From Endocalyx cinctus (Eukaryota; Ascomycota; Sordariomycetes; Amphisphaeriales; Apiosporaceae): 64,000 nt of DNA. Positions 50,489 to 62,462 of the stretch are shown one piece after another. The notes beneath the pieces were generated by a model that was not told the origin of the DNA, did not search any database, and saw only the letters and a list, made by a program, of their open reading frames with translations. The position numbers were made by a program, and so were the translations under genes. Each line of letters starts with the position of its first letter. The first letter of the stretch is position 1. Location: assembly GCA_001600455.1 (NCBI GenBank), contig BCKC01000006.1, positions 2,108,001 through 2,172,000 on the forward strand, given 5' to 3'.

Positions 50489-52927
50489 TCCTACTTCAGC
50501 TGATGATAGATAAGGTCCCGCGTTCTTGGGATGAAGAAGGGGAGGGGGAGGGGGTAAAGCAAGGACGAAAGAACAAGAAGAAGGGAAAACATATAAACTG
50601 GGTTAGTCGATTGGTCGGGGCTGTGAAAGTAGGTGATAGAGGCTAGTGTAAAAGCACATTACATATACAGGAATCGTTATTCAGCACCAGGGGACCAGGG
50701 TGGGGGGGCAGGGAGGGAGATTTGGGAAGTGGGAAGAGGGAAGAGGGAAAAGGAAAAAGGAGTTTAAAATGCTTTCGGTCACCTTGATTATTAATCGTCG
50801 GAAGGGGTACGGGATTTTCTGATGGAGGTATGCCGCCGGGTATTATTACGGTGGATATAATACAGATAGTGTAGTAACCTAGATACGACGGCATGTACTA
50901 TGTAAGAATCGTCTGATTACGCATACCTTTTCTTTCCCTCTCTCACCTTGACAAGGGTATTCTTTTTCTTTTTTTGGGTGAGATTTTTTCCTTCTTCAGC
51001 GGACGGTGAAGGAGCGGAGGATTGGAATGGCTATTTTCTCATTATCCAATTGTTTATGGTTTACTTGTCTCTTTCCCTACGTCTTTCGTTCTTCTCTACT
51101 CGATATGGAGAGAGGGAGAAAAAAAGGGGGGTCCATGTTCAGCCCCGTTTAGTAGACCCTTTCTTTCTTAAAACTTTCTTATTAATAGCTGACAACGAGG
51201 GAAAAAGAGAAAACGTAACATAGTGTTTTTCTCATATCAATCGAGATTAGGAAAAAAAAGTATGGAACCCGATCTCGGTGAGAGCCAGTGAGATGAGATG
51301 AGATGAGAAAAACGAAGAAGTCACGAGATTATTCTTTTTTCCCTAACCCGGAACCAGGTGCCTACCTGGTAACACTAATGTAGAAGAGTAATTAAAGTAA
51401 AGGGAAATAAAAAAGCAATTATATATTGTAAGTAGTCATCTTTCCTTTAATTTGCCGGAAACGAAACAAAAGATAACGAGATGATGGTACATATGGTAAG
51501 ATGTGATTTTTTTTTTGCCCTCTTGCAGATTTTGCCGATCGATCAAGTATACGTAAATCCATACATCAGATGAAATAGATTGATATTCGTAGTAGGAATC
51601 AGGGAAAACAGAGTTGTTCACAATTATGTTTGTTCATTGGTTCAAGTTCAAGTTCAAGTCTTTTTTGTCTATCTATCCATTTCGTCGTTATGCATGCTGA
51701 CCGCTGACTGCCGCTGGGTCCCTCGTGATGCAAATAAGTTTTTAGCTTCCAGCTTCTATACTAGTCCCCGTTTTCTTTACCCTTGGTATCTATAGGTGGT
51801 ATACCCGTAAAGGCTTTTTTTTTTTTTTGCCGTTTCTTGGTATGTATGTAAGTACTATTATGGTGTACCGCGTACCAAAGTGACGGGTTTTTCTTTTGAA
51901 GAGGGGGGAGGGGAATACACGTAAGGAAGGGTTGGGTAAGGTAAGACGGGTGAGAGGGAAGACAAAAGAAAACACAGAGTTGGTAATATCCACTATGTAT
52001 GCGTATGTAGAAGATAAGTAAAAAATGTAAGCCGGTGATGCATGTCAGATTCCAAGAAAATTGAAGGGGTTAACAAAACCAAATAAAAACAACGATATTG
52101 AAGCTCAACTTATCTACGCCGTATAATACAAAATACAAAAAACTACGATACACAACCTGGTACCAAAGCCACGGTAAAGGAGGGGGACTTCATTGGTGGG
52201 GGCGGGGTGGAGCTTTGGCAAGAAAAAAAAAAGAGGCTTTTTGGGCTTACATGTCTGCCTGCGGCACAGAATTTTCTTAGGTGGGGAACGTGTGATAAAA
52301 TGGGAGAGGGGAGATAAAATGGATGTAACAGCTTCAGAAAAGATAGAAAAAAAAAACGCCTTTTGTTTCAATATCAAACTTGACGAATTTGTCTAGTCCG
52401 GCCTGGTTCAGTCTAGATACGACTCCGCATAGCCAAGTCAATATTTTTTGTGTAAAAGATAGCGTACGTATGTATATGCATACTATATACTAGGAGAGGG
52501 GGAGGGGTGAAAGAGAAAAGAGAACGTGATAGGGATAAAGATAGAGGGAAGAAGAACAGAGCAAAGAACCCAGGAAACGGGACACTGCAGCTGTCAAGTT
52601 TTCTTCGTTTTCTGTATCCCTTATGCCTCGGGTTGGAGGGGTGTTGGTCTAAGACAACTACTTGCCTTCGCTCGCCGCCAACCGTCGATAACGACTTAAG
52701 AAAAAAAAAAAAGAATTCCCAGTAGTTCGGTACCGAGAAGAAGGAATCCCAGAGATTTGGGTAAAGAAAAAAAAAGTCGACGAGTTGTCGTTGAGTTCTT
52801 TATTTCGTCTTATTTCCTCCTATGGGGTTCCAGATTTTAATTCCTTTTTCTCTTGTTTTTTTTTCTTCTTATTTTTCTCCTTTTTTTCGGGAATCTATAT
52901 ATAAACATAGTAACTCTGTTTTAATTA

Positions 52928-52989
52928 GTAGTGTATAATGTCGTTATCATTTCACCGATCGTACAAAGGTTGGTACAATTATACACTAC
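52928..52989. repeat. Inverted repeat with 12-bp arms and 38-base spacer
   Basis: GTAGTGTATAAT (52928-52939) and ATTATACACTAC (52978-52989) are exact inverted copies. The 62-bp unit is AT-rich. It could be a hairpin or a miniature element end pair, but no target-site duplication is obvious. Confidence 0.7.
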
Positions 52990-54845
52990 ATATATAGGAT
53001 ATAGTATCAAAGAAATAGATATATGAAACCAATGTTAGTCGGTTAATATGTATGTATTAAGTGAATATAGGGAAGAAATGATCCGAAGGATGTGGTGATA
53101 AGATCGCCGTTCTCCTCTCACCCCCTAGTCAACATACCGTACGTACATTGAGATATATAGTATTACCGCTAGCTAATGCCTGCGAACCGCGTAAAGAAAG
53201 ACAAAGAATATCTTTTTCCGGTGATGCCAAGATTTGAAGCAGATATATCACGTACGCATAGACTTACATATACATACGGTCCATCGCAAGCGCTTCTACT
53301 GAATTCTTAGCACCAAAAGGATGACGAGTAGGTCTGAAATCACCATTGGACAGGTTCCTTGTGCTTTTGTGCCATTCCCCACTTATTACCGAGGGGGGCA
53401 GGTTACTTTGCATATGACCATTCAACCGGCAAGGGAGGTGAGTACAACATAAAGATACATGAAGATTGTTTCCCGTGAAAAATCAATGATAGGACCTCGA
53501 TTCTAATTTTACGGACAGTCTGAACCGAAGCCGAAAGACAAGGCATAATAATAATAATAATACTATATAATTATTATTAGTATTATTGCATTATTTTATG
53601 CATATCTTTTTAAACACTAGACAAAATATGGAAATCTCCAGCTAAAATAAAATACTTTATTACGTATACATAAAATATACATACATAAAAACGAGTACAG
53701 AACTGAACTCGAAAAATAAATGAATAGATATACAACAAATACATACTTGAAAAACAAAAAATAGACAGTATAAAAGACTCGACATATATGCAACACAATC
53801 ACCAACATAAAACATATTTTAAAAGTTCTTTGCATATAGAGGCTGTATAGAATTTTTCATTTTGTCCCGACAGAACGGATCACCAATTACGGGATCAAGC
53901 AGAAGGTTTGGCGGGGTTTTTTGGGTTCCCCTTGTGCCGCTGCGCTGGAGACTACGGTTGAATAGTGAGTGATACTCCGTATACTCTGTACATATCTACA
54001 TACCTAGGTATACATACATACACATATCACAATTAAAGAGTTGTGTAAGCTCCAAGTTTCAATCTCAGCCAGCGCAGCGGACAGGCATGTATTGTTTTTT
54101 TGTACTAATTTCTAGTTTTACTTTATATATATATATACATATTTACCGTACGATAGACCCTAGATCCTAGATCCCAGAGTAAAGAGATAGAGGTTCCGAC
54201 GTCGTTTCTAGTATCTCTTTTTTGTGTAAAGAAAGAAAATTAAAAAGAACCTCAATACTTCATATATTATATAAATATCTCCTCCCTTCCCCCTCTCTTC
54301 TTTCTCTTCATCCTTAATTTTGTTTTTCCTCCAGGGCTTTTAATTCCGTCCCTGCACCCGCACGTAGGCTCCTCCGTTCCCCGTACGTGGCCCCTCATTC
54401 CTTACCCCTGGCTTCTTTGATATATCGAAAAAATCAAAATTATATTTTATCATCTAATCTCTCTTGGCTGCAACGCTCGCTCTCGCGTCTCGAACACAAC
54501 AAAAAAAAAAAAAATCCCCCACCCCCATCTACGTATACTAGATGACCTATGTACATAATTGGTCGTATGATATGATCTTATGTTATCCATCGCCTAGTTA
54601 TCATAACATTTGCTTTTGAATCTTACTTACATTACATGGTGAGGAGGAACCAGTTAATCGGTAAGGCTTGCTTTAACCTTGACAATATCCTCTATATCCT
54701 ACCCTACCTCTCCAGCTTACCTATCAAAAGATAAATACTAGATTCGTCCCACTATCGGATCACGCAAGGGTATATATATATTAAGAGTCCATATATACAT
54801 ATACATAGTACTTAAGTATACATACCTACGTGCGTACCTACCTAC

Positions 54846-54863
54846 AAGGTATATATATACCTT
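54846..54863. repeat. 18-bp perfect palindrome
   Basis: The sequence AAGGTATATATATACCTT is its own reverse complement. It lies in AT-rich DNA with several TACCT and TATA runs nearby. Confidence 0.8.
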
Positions 54864-55450
54864 ATATATACATAACGAACGAGGGAGAGATTAAAGAAAA
54901 AAAAAAAAAAAAAAAAAGAATCAAAGCTACGCCTTAATTATTGATTCTACCAAACTTCCGAGCCACAACCGGGGATCGATCAAGGGCCAAGTTTCGGGAA
55001 GTCACCTTAGAAGGAAAAAAAAAAAAAAAAGACGAANAATTAACGAACANAAATATGCGAAATACGCCATCATCCCCCACATTGGATTAACTCATCTGAA
55101 CCCTGAAGAACAATCATTATCCTGTTCTTATTACCTTCTTACCTACTTACTCGGTAGACATTGCTTCAACCTCATCTTAACTTGAATAAAAAGGTATTTA
55201 ATAATTCTTTTTATTTATCTTTGTTTCTTATCATTTATTTTGGCGTTAAAAAGATATAATGTCGAATTTTCATATCCAAATTTGATCTCTAGCCTTCTCT
55301 CATGTTTTACAAATCGATTATACGTTCCGTATACCTGTCGATGTTAACCAAAACATCGTAGATAAAATCAAGATTACTACTATTTGTATTTATTTTCTAC
55401 TTTGTTTTGTTTAAGGCGCCAACAACTACAAGAAGTCTCTTAACGGCATT

Positions 55451-56990
55451 ATGAGTACCAGTACAACGAATAATCATATTGAACCCGTCATAATCAGGAA
55501 AGACGAAGCACCCAATATGAACGACCATTTTTCAGAAGGAACATCCATGTCCATGGATACGTACTTCAATCGACATCTATTCGAGGGAGGTAGGAGGTAA
55601 GGAAACATGTCTCTCTGTCTTTCTCTCTTCACCTATTACTGAAACTTCTCGTATGAATATTATGAATAAAAGATAAGGGCGAGAGAAGAAAAAGAGTTGG
55701 AAGAGTGAATTTTGATCTAAGGAATCGCTTACGAACGCTGACTTTCTCTTTGCGTTTGCCTTTTCTTTCTAGGTATCATTCATACCGGGAAGGGCGTTAT
55801 TCCCTCCCTAATGATGAGATCGAGCAGCAGCGGGAAGAGCTCCTCCACATACTGGTAATGGACGTTCTTCGAGGTGAACTATATATGGCGCCCATGAAGC
55901 AGTCGCCAACAAAAGTCATGGACCTTGCGACTGGTATAGGTTTATGGGCCATCGACAGTAAGCCTCCTTTTCTATCAGGCCTCGGCCAACCTATCTGGTT
56001 TTTAAACTCCCCCCTACTACATACTCGTCGCTAACAGGAGACTTGCGCTCATTTTTTAAGTGGGTGATCGGTACCCGAATGCCTCTATTCTTGGAGTCGA
56101 TCTTAGTGCCATCCAGCCGACATCGTAAGGGACATCCTGTTTTGAATTGCGTGACTGAGCTGACTAGACCCTCCGTAGGGTACCGCCGAATGTCTGTTTC
56201 CAGGTAGACGATGTTGAAGATATGTGGGTATGTGATTATCGTCATTGTTGTTCCTATTACTACCGCATGCATCTGGCCGAACACAAATCTACTCGACCAC
56301 GAAATGATCGACAATGACGGCAGGTGCTGACTTGACCTAGGTTCACGAGAATGACTATGATCTTATACATATGCGGGAGTCAACCGGTTACATGAAATCT
56401 ACGGTTACGGTTATAGAAAACGCGTTAAAGTGAGTTATTCTATGAAAAGAAAGAAATGAGAGAAGGGAAGAAAGAGAAGAGAAGGGGGAACATCCAGAAA
56501 TGCTGACGCTAGACTTCTTTTTTTCCCCCCCCGCCCGTTCAGACATTTAAAGCCCGGTGGGTGGTTCGAGGTGCAGGAGTTCCACTGGGACGCGTACTGC
56601 GACGACGGGACGCTACCGACGCCGAACCCGATAACAACGTACATGCGGAAGATGCACTCGTACTGCCACACCGACAACGGGAACGTGCCGGTGATGCCGG
56701 TGATGGGCGACGTGATGCGGCAGGCCGGGTACGTGAACGTGCAGAAGAAGATGTTCAAGGTTCCCCTGGGCTGCTGGTCGGCTACCCAGAGCGAGAAGCG
56801 GAAAGGCGCCTACCTCACGGCCGCGCTCGAGATCCTGCTGCCTTCCTGCCACAAGCTGCTCGAGAGCGTGGGGATGAAGCCCGAGGAGATAGAATCTCTG
56901 TTCGCGGGCGTCAAGAAGGCGTTCAGGGACGAGTCGATCCACAGCTACCTTTATTACTACGTCTGGTCCGGTCAGAGACCTACTAAATAA
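55451..56990 (+). CDS. LaeA-like SAM-dependent methyltransferase
   Basis: Six exons (55451-55596, 55773-55957, 56061-56124, 56179-56227, 56341-56429, 56543-56990) join in frame to 326 residues. The class I methyltransferase SAM motif is VMDLATGIGLWAID (about 98-111). It is followed by GDRYPNASILGVDLSAIQP (acidic loop binding the ribose) and PPNVCFQVDDVEDMW. The LKPGGWFEVQEF motif is typical of fungal LaeA-like proteins. LaeA itself is a nuclear regulator of secondary metabolism. Many paralogues act on metabolites, and no biosynthetic cluster is seen around this gene. The exact role is therefore open. The many tiny exons explain why the middle is poorly visible in open-frame scans. The start is the ATG before VIIRKDEAP; it fits the first exon. 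Confidence 0.9.
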
Positions 56991-58163
56991 CGAAAGAGTG
57001 AAGGGGAAATAGGAGATGAAGGATGGAAAGAGAGGGCTGATGGATGGGTAGAAGGAGTTTATTTTCTGAATGTTGTGGTGGACCAAAAAAAGAAATTCAT
57101 GAATGCCTCTTACGTTTCGAGGATTCAGGGGGGGAGAACAGAAAAAAAGAAAGGAGGGAGGGAGGGAGGAGGAGGAGGATAACGCATCTCGTGTATGAAT
57201 GAATGATCGACGCGCAACGAATGTAGCTCAAAATCGAGCTCGCTGGAATTTTCGTCTCATTTCAGAAAAGAGAAAAAAAAATCCCTTTTTTATTTTCGAT
57301 TCTTTTCGACCCTTGCGAAGGACAGCCAGCTATAGGTTGGTGGTCTTTCTCAAAACATTTACGCCATACACTCGCCAAGTACAGATCGGGGTCAACGAAT
57401 ACGCGGCTTTCTTATATATACCACCATCATGGAATCTATGTTATTAGACATGGTTTTCCCCTCAGGAGGAACATTTATCATGGTTTTAAATTGGGATGGA
57501 AGATGGAGTGGAGTTCTTGTTTTTTTTTTTTTTTTTTCTAACTTCTTCATAACAATGCATTTACGACAATTTACGATGACTGGTGGTTATCTTTTATTTT
57601 TTTCATTTTAGTTTCTCCCAGAGACAGAACCACACCCACCGAGATCTCATGAAAAGCACAGAAATCAGACGAGACTGGTCATATATGAAGGTCGATTGAT
57701 TTAAAATGCAGAGAAATCAAGATCGGGACGAGGTATGGGGGAGGAAGTTGTTGATGGATGGGGTCGATGGAGTTTGCATTATCTTCATGGTCGTTGAGTT
57801 TGCTGGAATTTGACTGCATCTTCTTTACGGCATGAGAGTTCTTATTACACGTTTATAGCATTTAAGAAAGCTAGATTTGAAGACAGAGAGACAGAAAAAA
57901 AAAATATCACTGATGATTTTCCTCCTTGCATAAAACAGCAAATGACGATATAGTGAGAGTAGTCGGCCCGTGACAGTCCGTCAAACGAAGATTTAAGGTA
58001 AACCCAGTTTTATTTTATGCCGGTACCAAATTCAGAAAATATATAGAACGTGATGTTTTATAAAAAATTATAATTGACTTCTTTATTCACATCTTGAAGC
58101 CAAAAATTATCAGTTAATCCAAGTTTTGATTTCCTTTCACCGAAATAGGAAAAAAAAAAAAGG
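56991..58163. other. 1.2 kb gene-free stretch
   Basis: This probably holds the methyltransferase 3' end and the upstream region of the SET-domain gene. It shows a G-rich GGAGG repeat near 57140-57180 and T runs near 57520. No gene is supported. Confidence 0.6.
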
Positions 58164-58961
58164 ATGGGTAACGGCGCCGGTGGCAACACCCCGAAGAACT
58201 GGCCGGCATCCCTTCCGTACCTCGCCCAACCCTCGTACTCGCCCCAACTGACGCCATCTCAGCTCCGGGCGATCAAAACGCGGCCGCCCCTCCTTCACCC
58301 CCAAGATAATAATAGCAACAACAACAATCAAAAAGAGTCCGGCGAAGACCCCAAACCGGAAATCCCCGCCAACCTCCCCCGGGGGCCCTCCCCTTTAGTC
58401 CGGATCCAACCGATCACCACCCCTCACCACCCGGCGCGCGGTCAAGCCGGGTTATTCGCGACCCGCAAAATCGACCCCGGTGCGTTTATCGTGCCCTACT
58501 ACGGGATCGCGCACCCGGCCGACGCCGAGGCGCACGCGCTCTCGGATTACGACCTCTGGCTCGACCGCGAGGCCGGCGTCGCCGTCGACGCCGAGAAGGC
58601 TGGCAATGAGGCGAGGTTCGTCAACGATTATAGGGGGGTGGGCGAGAGGCCGAACGCCGAGTTTAGGGAGGTGAGGGACGCGAGGACGGGGGAGAGGTGC
58701 ATGGCGGTTTACGCGCTGCCGGCGGGGAAGGGGAGGAGGATGAAGGCGAAAAGTAAGAAGGGTGGGGGTAAGGGCGTCGGTAACGTACCGGGTGCTGCTT
58801 CGGCCGGCGCTGGGAATACTAGTCGGGGGATCGCGAAGGGGGAGGAGATTTTGGTTAGTTACGGGAAGGGCTTTTGGGGGAAGAGGAAGCAGGATGGGGA
58901 GGATGAGCAGGAGGAAGGTGGTGGTGGTTCTGAGATTGGGCCGGTGACAAATGATGAATGA
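58164..58961 (+). CDS. SET-domain protein (single exon)
   Basis: SET domains usually methylate lysines in histones or other proteins. This intronless frame of 265 residues is GC-rich. A Pro/Asn-rich N-terminal part of about 85 residues comes first. The SET-like region then runs from HPARGQAGLFATRKIDPGAF through YYGI, NEARFVNDYRG (the asparagine-rich cofactor motif), NAEF and, near the end, IAKGEEILVSYGKGFW. Between NAEF and GEEILVSYG sits a Lys/Gly/Ala-rich insertion of about 35 residues that most SET domains lack. Post-SET cysteines are not seen. The protein ends with an acidic, Gly-rich tail. An AG acceptor-like site in the A-rich leader hints at a 5' leader intron. Family is likely, activity not proven. 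Confidence 0.85.
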   Translation: MGNGAGGNTPKNWPASLPYLAQPSYSPQLTPSQLRAIKTRPPLLHPQDNNSNNNNQKESGEDPKPEIPANLPRGPSPLVRIQPITTPHHPARGQAGLFATRKIDPGAFIVPYYGIAHPADAEAHALSDYDLWLDREAGVAVDAEKAGNEARFVNDYRGVGERPNAEFREVRDARTGERCMAVYALPAGKGRRMKAKSKKGGGKGVGNVPGAASAGAGNTSRGIAKGEEILVSYGKGFWGKRKQDGEDEQEEGGGGSEIGPVTNDE

Positions 58962-59361
58962 TAACTGTTTTCTAATCAGAACATCAGGGCTTTAAAGGGG
59001 GTGGGCAGTGATACCCTTCATGCTTCGTGACAGGATTTGATCAGAATAAAAAAAGTATTTGCGCCTCCTTCCGGTGGAGATGCCGTCCACATACCAACGG
59101 GATGATGTCACTTATTTTCGTCAACTCAACAGGGACAAGTCCGAAGATGTCCGGCTAGTTGATCAATCAGAGCAAGTATCTACGGAAAGATCAAAAATAG
59201 ATGATGTGAGCTATATCCTAGTCACCTTAAGTTGGTTATATCTACATATGTACAACGAATGATACAATTTAACCTGAAATTCCCACCCTCGGGTAATTTT
59301 TTCTTATATTTACCACAAAAGACAAATAAGAAAAACAAGATCCGAAACTGGTTTCGCTCTT
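58962..59361. other. Convergent 3' flanks of SET and GH16 genes
   Basis: About 400 bp between two gene ends that face each other. No feature other than probable 3' untranslated sequence is seen. Confidence 0.6.
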
Positions 59362-60352
59362 TTAAATAAAATCCGCAACATTACAGACGTTAGAGCAAGT
59401 CGACCGAGCAGCGTTGCCACTCGTGTTATAAGCGATATCAAGATACTGGATCTGCATCACCGCCTCCCCGCCCACATCCATCGTCCCGCTCCAGACGCCG
59501 CCGTCGGACCAAACGTTGAGCAAGACCGAAAGCGGGTCCGTCGGCGTCTGGAACTGGATCGAAGCGACCTTCTCGCCGTCGACGAACCAGTCGCTCGACC
59601 CGGGCGTCCAATCGTACCGATGCTCCCGCCAACCGGTCCAATCCGAGTCCAATTCAACCTCGCGCGTCGCCTCGGGAAAGGTGTTGCCCTCGGAATCGTA
59701 GCTCGGCTGGTTCGTGTACTGGATCACGTTCTCGGCCGTGCTCGTCCGGATCTCGATGTCCCCTTCCTCGACGGGGTCGCCGCCGCGGTACGTGAAGAGG
59801 GCCGTCACGGCGCCCGGGGACCCCCGCGTGCGCGCGAGCATCGTCGCGGATAGGTAGTGGAACTGCGTCGATCGCGATTCGACCTCGGCCGTCGATTGGT
59901 ACCCTTCCTGGCGTACCGTGCGCATCGTCAGATACGTTGAAGACGAGGCGTCCGCGTCCGCGTTCGCTTCGATGTAGACGTTGTTGGGCGAGTTGGCCCG
60001 GAATACGCCTTCGCCGGGCGTTGTCCAAGCCTTTTTTTTTTTCGTCCCTGTTAGCCAAAAAAAGAAGAAAAGGGAAAAAAAAAAAAAAAGAAATTCTCAC
60101 CTGAATACCCCAAGCATCGGACCACTCGGAAGTGCTAAAGTAAGGGTGTGTTAACGGGGCGGCGACGTCGGCGTCTTGGTCGTCGATGGGGTCCGGCACG
60201 CGCGGATCCGCGATGTTTCGGAAATCCCAGAGCTGGTGGTTCGTGAAGACGGCGTCGGACGCTTCGGTCTCGAAGCAGTCGCACGCCGCGTTCGAGTCGG
60301 CGAGGGCGAACCCCGAAAGGGCGGCTACGAGGAGAGTTTGGGTTCTGAACAT
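59362..60352 (-). CDS. Secreted GH16-family enzyme (beta-glucanase-like)
   Basis: GH16 enzymes cut or transfer beta-glucans with a concanavalin-like fold. Two minus-strand exons, 60352-60101 and 60030-59362, join to 306 residues. A signal peptide of about 18 residues ends at ALA. The catalytic GH16 motif E-x-D-x-E is visible in EEGDIEIRTS (Glu173, Asp175, Glu177). The following segments VDGEKVASIQFQTP and PLSVLLNVWSDGGVWSG are typical of the fold. The short Cys-containing tail CSNVCNVADFI could pair two cysteines. No C-terminal membrane or anchor signal is seen. Whether it acts on cell wall glucan or on plant polymers is not decided by the sequence. The intron near a poly-A stretch is 70 bp. 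Confidence 0.9.
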
Positions 60353-62353
60353 TTTCTTTTCTTCTTTTCTTCTTTTCCTTCTGAAGCAAGTTGAAGGGAA
60401 GCGAAGTTTAGGTAGGGTTTGATAGTGATAGCTCAAATTTCAAAGTAACATCAGGTTTCGTCGCGGACATGACATATATATATATATAGACGATGGGTAG
60501 CAATGAAAAAGGCGTTAGAAATGCCTTCCTAACTGGGTTACTATTGCTTAAGGGGGCGAAGGAGACAGGGAGGCCTGGAAGGGTGCCACCCCGAACCCCA
60601 GATTTACCACGAGACTTAGTTGTCTAGAGGAGTGTCAAGAAGCAAGTCATTCACTATTTACTCGGCCGCGATCATGTCAGCATTAACTTGCGGCCGGTTC
60701 CTGTTTGACCTTAGCTGACCTACCTACCCGCTGGTTTCTGCGTCTTTTGCGTGTTACGATTTGTTCTTAATACTAGCTAGCTACCACCGTAGTGTCGAAG
60801 GAAACGGATAGATGTTCTCCTGATTGGCGGAAAAGAAACCTGGGAAAAAAAGACATGAAATTCCCCGGGGAGAAATACCTATTTCTTTTAGCTTCTGCGG
60901 CTGTGCAGAGGATAGGGCGAAGAGGAAAAAGACCTGGGTTTATGTTGCCGAAAATAGAATCATCATCTCACGATGTCAAGAGCCTCATGATTTCTTTCTA
61001 TACTATACTATATACCAAGCCCGCCTCCACCAGCCAAGTCGGAGCTTACATATGAAAAGAATGGTGGGCTACGAGCGGAGCTGACGGTGAATTACCGTAC
61101 CATCTGTATATATATGTAGATTCTTTTTTCCTTGATTCGAAGAAAGCCTCTTTTTACCTATTTTCTTACCTGGCTTGGCCTTGCGTTAGTAGGTAGAGCC
61201 TCACTCGGATAAATCGGTCTTCTTTTATTTCCCTTCTTTCTAAATTAGCAATAAACGAAGCTTAGGGCAGAGACTGCGGCAATGTCGCGTGTACCGCATA
61301 CGCCAAGGGTGAGAGAAGGATCAGCTCATCTCATGCTTGCCGGGCTAGTTAATTAGATGAGACAGAAAGTGTCCTTTTGTCTTCCTTTTGGTCCGATTCT
61401 ACAACTACTCTTCGCACTATTTCATGTAATATCTACCGTAGTGTTATGTATGAAATATTGACGTGTTTTTCATAAGAGTTTTCATTCATTATTTATTATT
61501 ATTTTCCTTTTAAAAAAGGTGGTGTCGTAACAAGTTTGATCATTGGGAGTTCCAATGTCAATGAAAATATTTGATGACAATTATTAATAGATTAAAAAAA
61601 AAAGCAACCTTTCAATACTACCGAACCCCCCGGGTTCCCCCTTGGATTCAGCACGTCCCAAATGTCATCCTACCGCTACCTCCCCCCAATGAATGAAAAA
61701 TCCTATTTCACATAATTCTGATATCGTCCCAGGTTTCTTTTAATGACAGATACGGAAAATGCATTGACTAAAAAGCAACCACCCCCACACTCTCCTTGTC
61801 GTCGATCCCAATAACCTGGTTGGCTTTTGAAAAGCAAGAAAAAAAAATAAAAGGAGACTTTAAAGAAATCCAGAAACCGATAACGTTACTTCTTTAAAGG
61901 AAGACGTTACGTTCTCCCGACTTTGAAATTACCGTGATGCTGATTAGAGGAAAGAATTTTTTTTTTTTTTGAGCTACGGAAGTAGTATATAATGATAAAA
62001 AGAAATTATGACTTGGGTGCCTGGGTGCAGATTCGTCTCGGCCCTTTCTCGTTTTCGATACCCTTTTAAACCCAGCCAGCCATCTCCAACCGTGAAGACT
62101 CATTGGTAAGCCCCCTTTTTTCCTCAAACATAACCCTAACCTGGACCAAAACGTATTTACCTAAGCTTTTTTTTTTCCCTCCCCCTACCCTCCCCCATCC
62201 AGCTTTAGGCAGGTATAGACGCATTTACTAGATACTATTTCAAAATCTAAGAATGAAATGGCGTTTTGTTCTAGTAGTATGGTTGCGGAGTATTATAAGG
62301 AAGAAGAAGAAAGGAAAATGTTTACCCTACCTATCCCGACCTAACCTAGTAGA

Positions 62354-62355
<2 letters not shown>

Positions 62356-62397
<42 letters not shown>
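62356..62397. repeat. (GT)21 microsatellite
   Basis: Twenty-one GT units run without interruption in gene-free DNA. Confidence 0.92.
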
Positions 62398-62398
<1 letters not shown>

Positions 62399-62442
62399 AT
62401 GATACCGTAGCATCCAACTTATCCGCGTCTTGTTCGGAAAGG

Positions 62443-62462
62443 TATATATATATATATATATA
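62443..62462. repeat. (TA)10 microsatellite
   Basis: Ten TA units, 45 bases after the GT tract. Confidence 0.9.

Larger units (their letters stand above)
49005..55450. other. 6.4 kb gene-free stretch with repeats and two undetermined bases
   Basis: This is the longest gap in the window. No open frame has domain features. It contains a (CT)13 run at 50463-50488, GAGAT repeats near 51293-51308, a 12-bp inverted repeat (52928-52989), ATA/TTA-rich hairpins near 53544-53600, TACTCCGTA and TACCTAGGTA at 53973-54010, an 18-bp palindrome at 54846-54863, long A runs near 54895-55030, and N at 55037 and 55050. Non-coding transcripts or a diverged transposon remnant are possible but not shown. Confidence 0.6.

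Noticed and set aside
56613..57086. 157-codon minus-strand open frame over the methyltransferase last exon
   Set aside because: It is an antisense shadow; the plus frame holds the conserved LKPGGWFEVQEF motif.
46471..61210. Two tRNA A-box-like words sharing TAGAGCCTCACT (46484-46495 and 61194-61205), suggesting tRNA-derived elements
   Set aside because: No clear B box, acceptor stem or cloverleaf can be formed, and a shared 12-mer is expected by chance in 64 kb.
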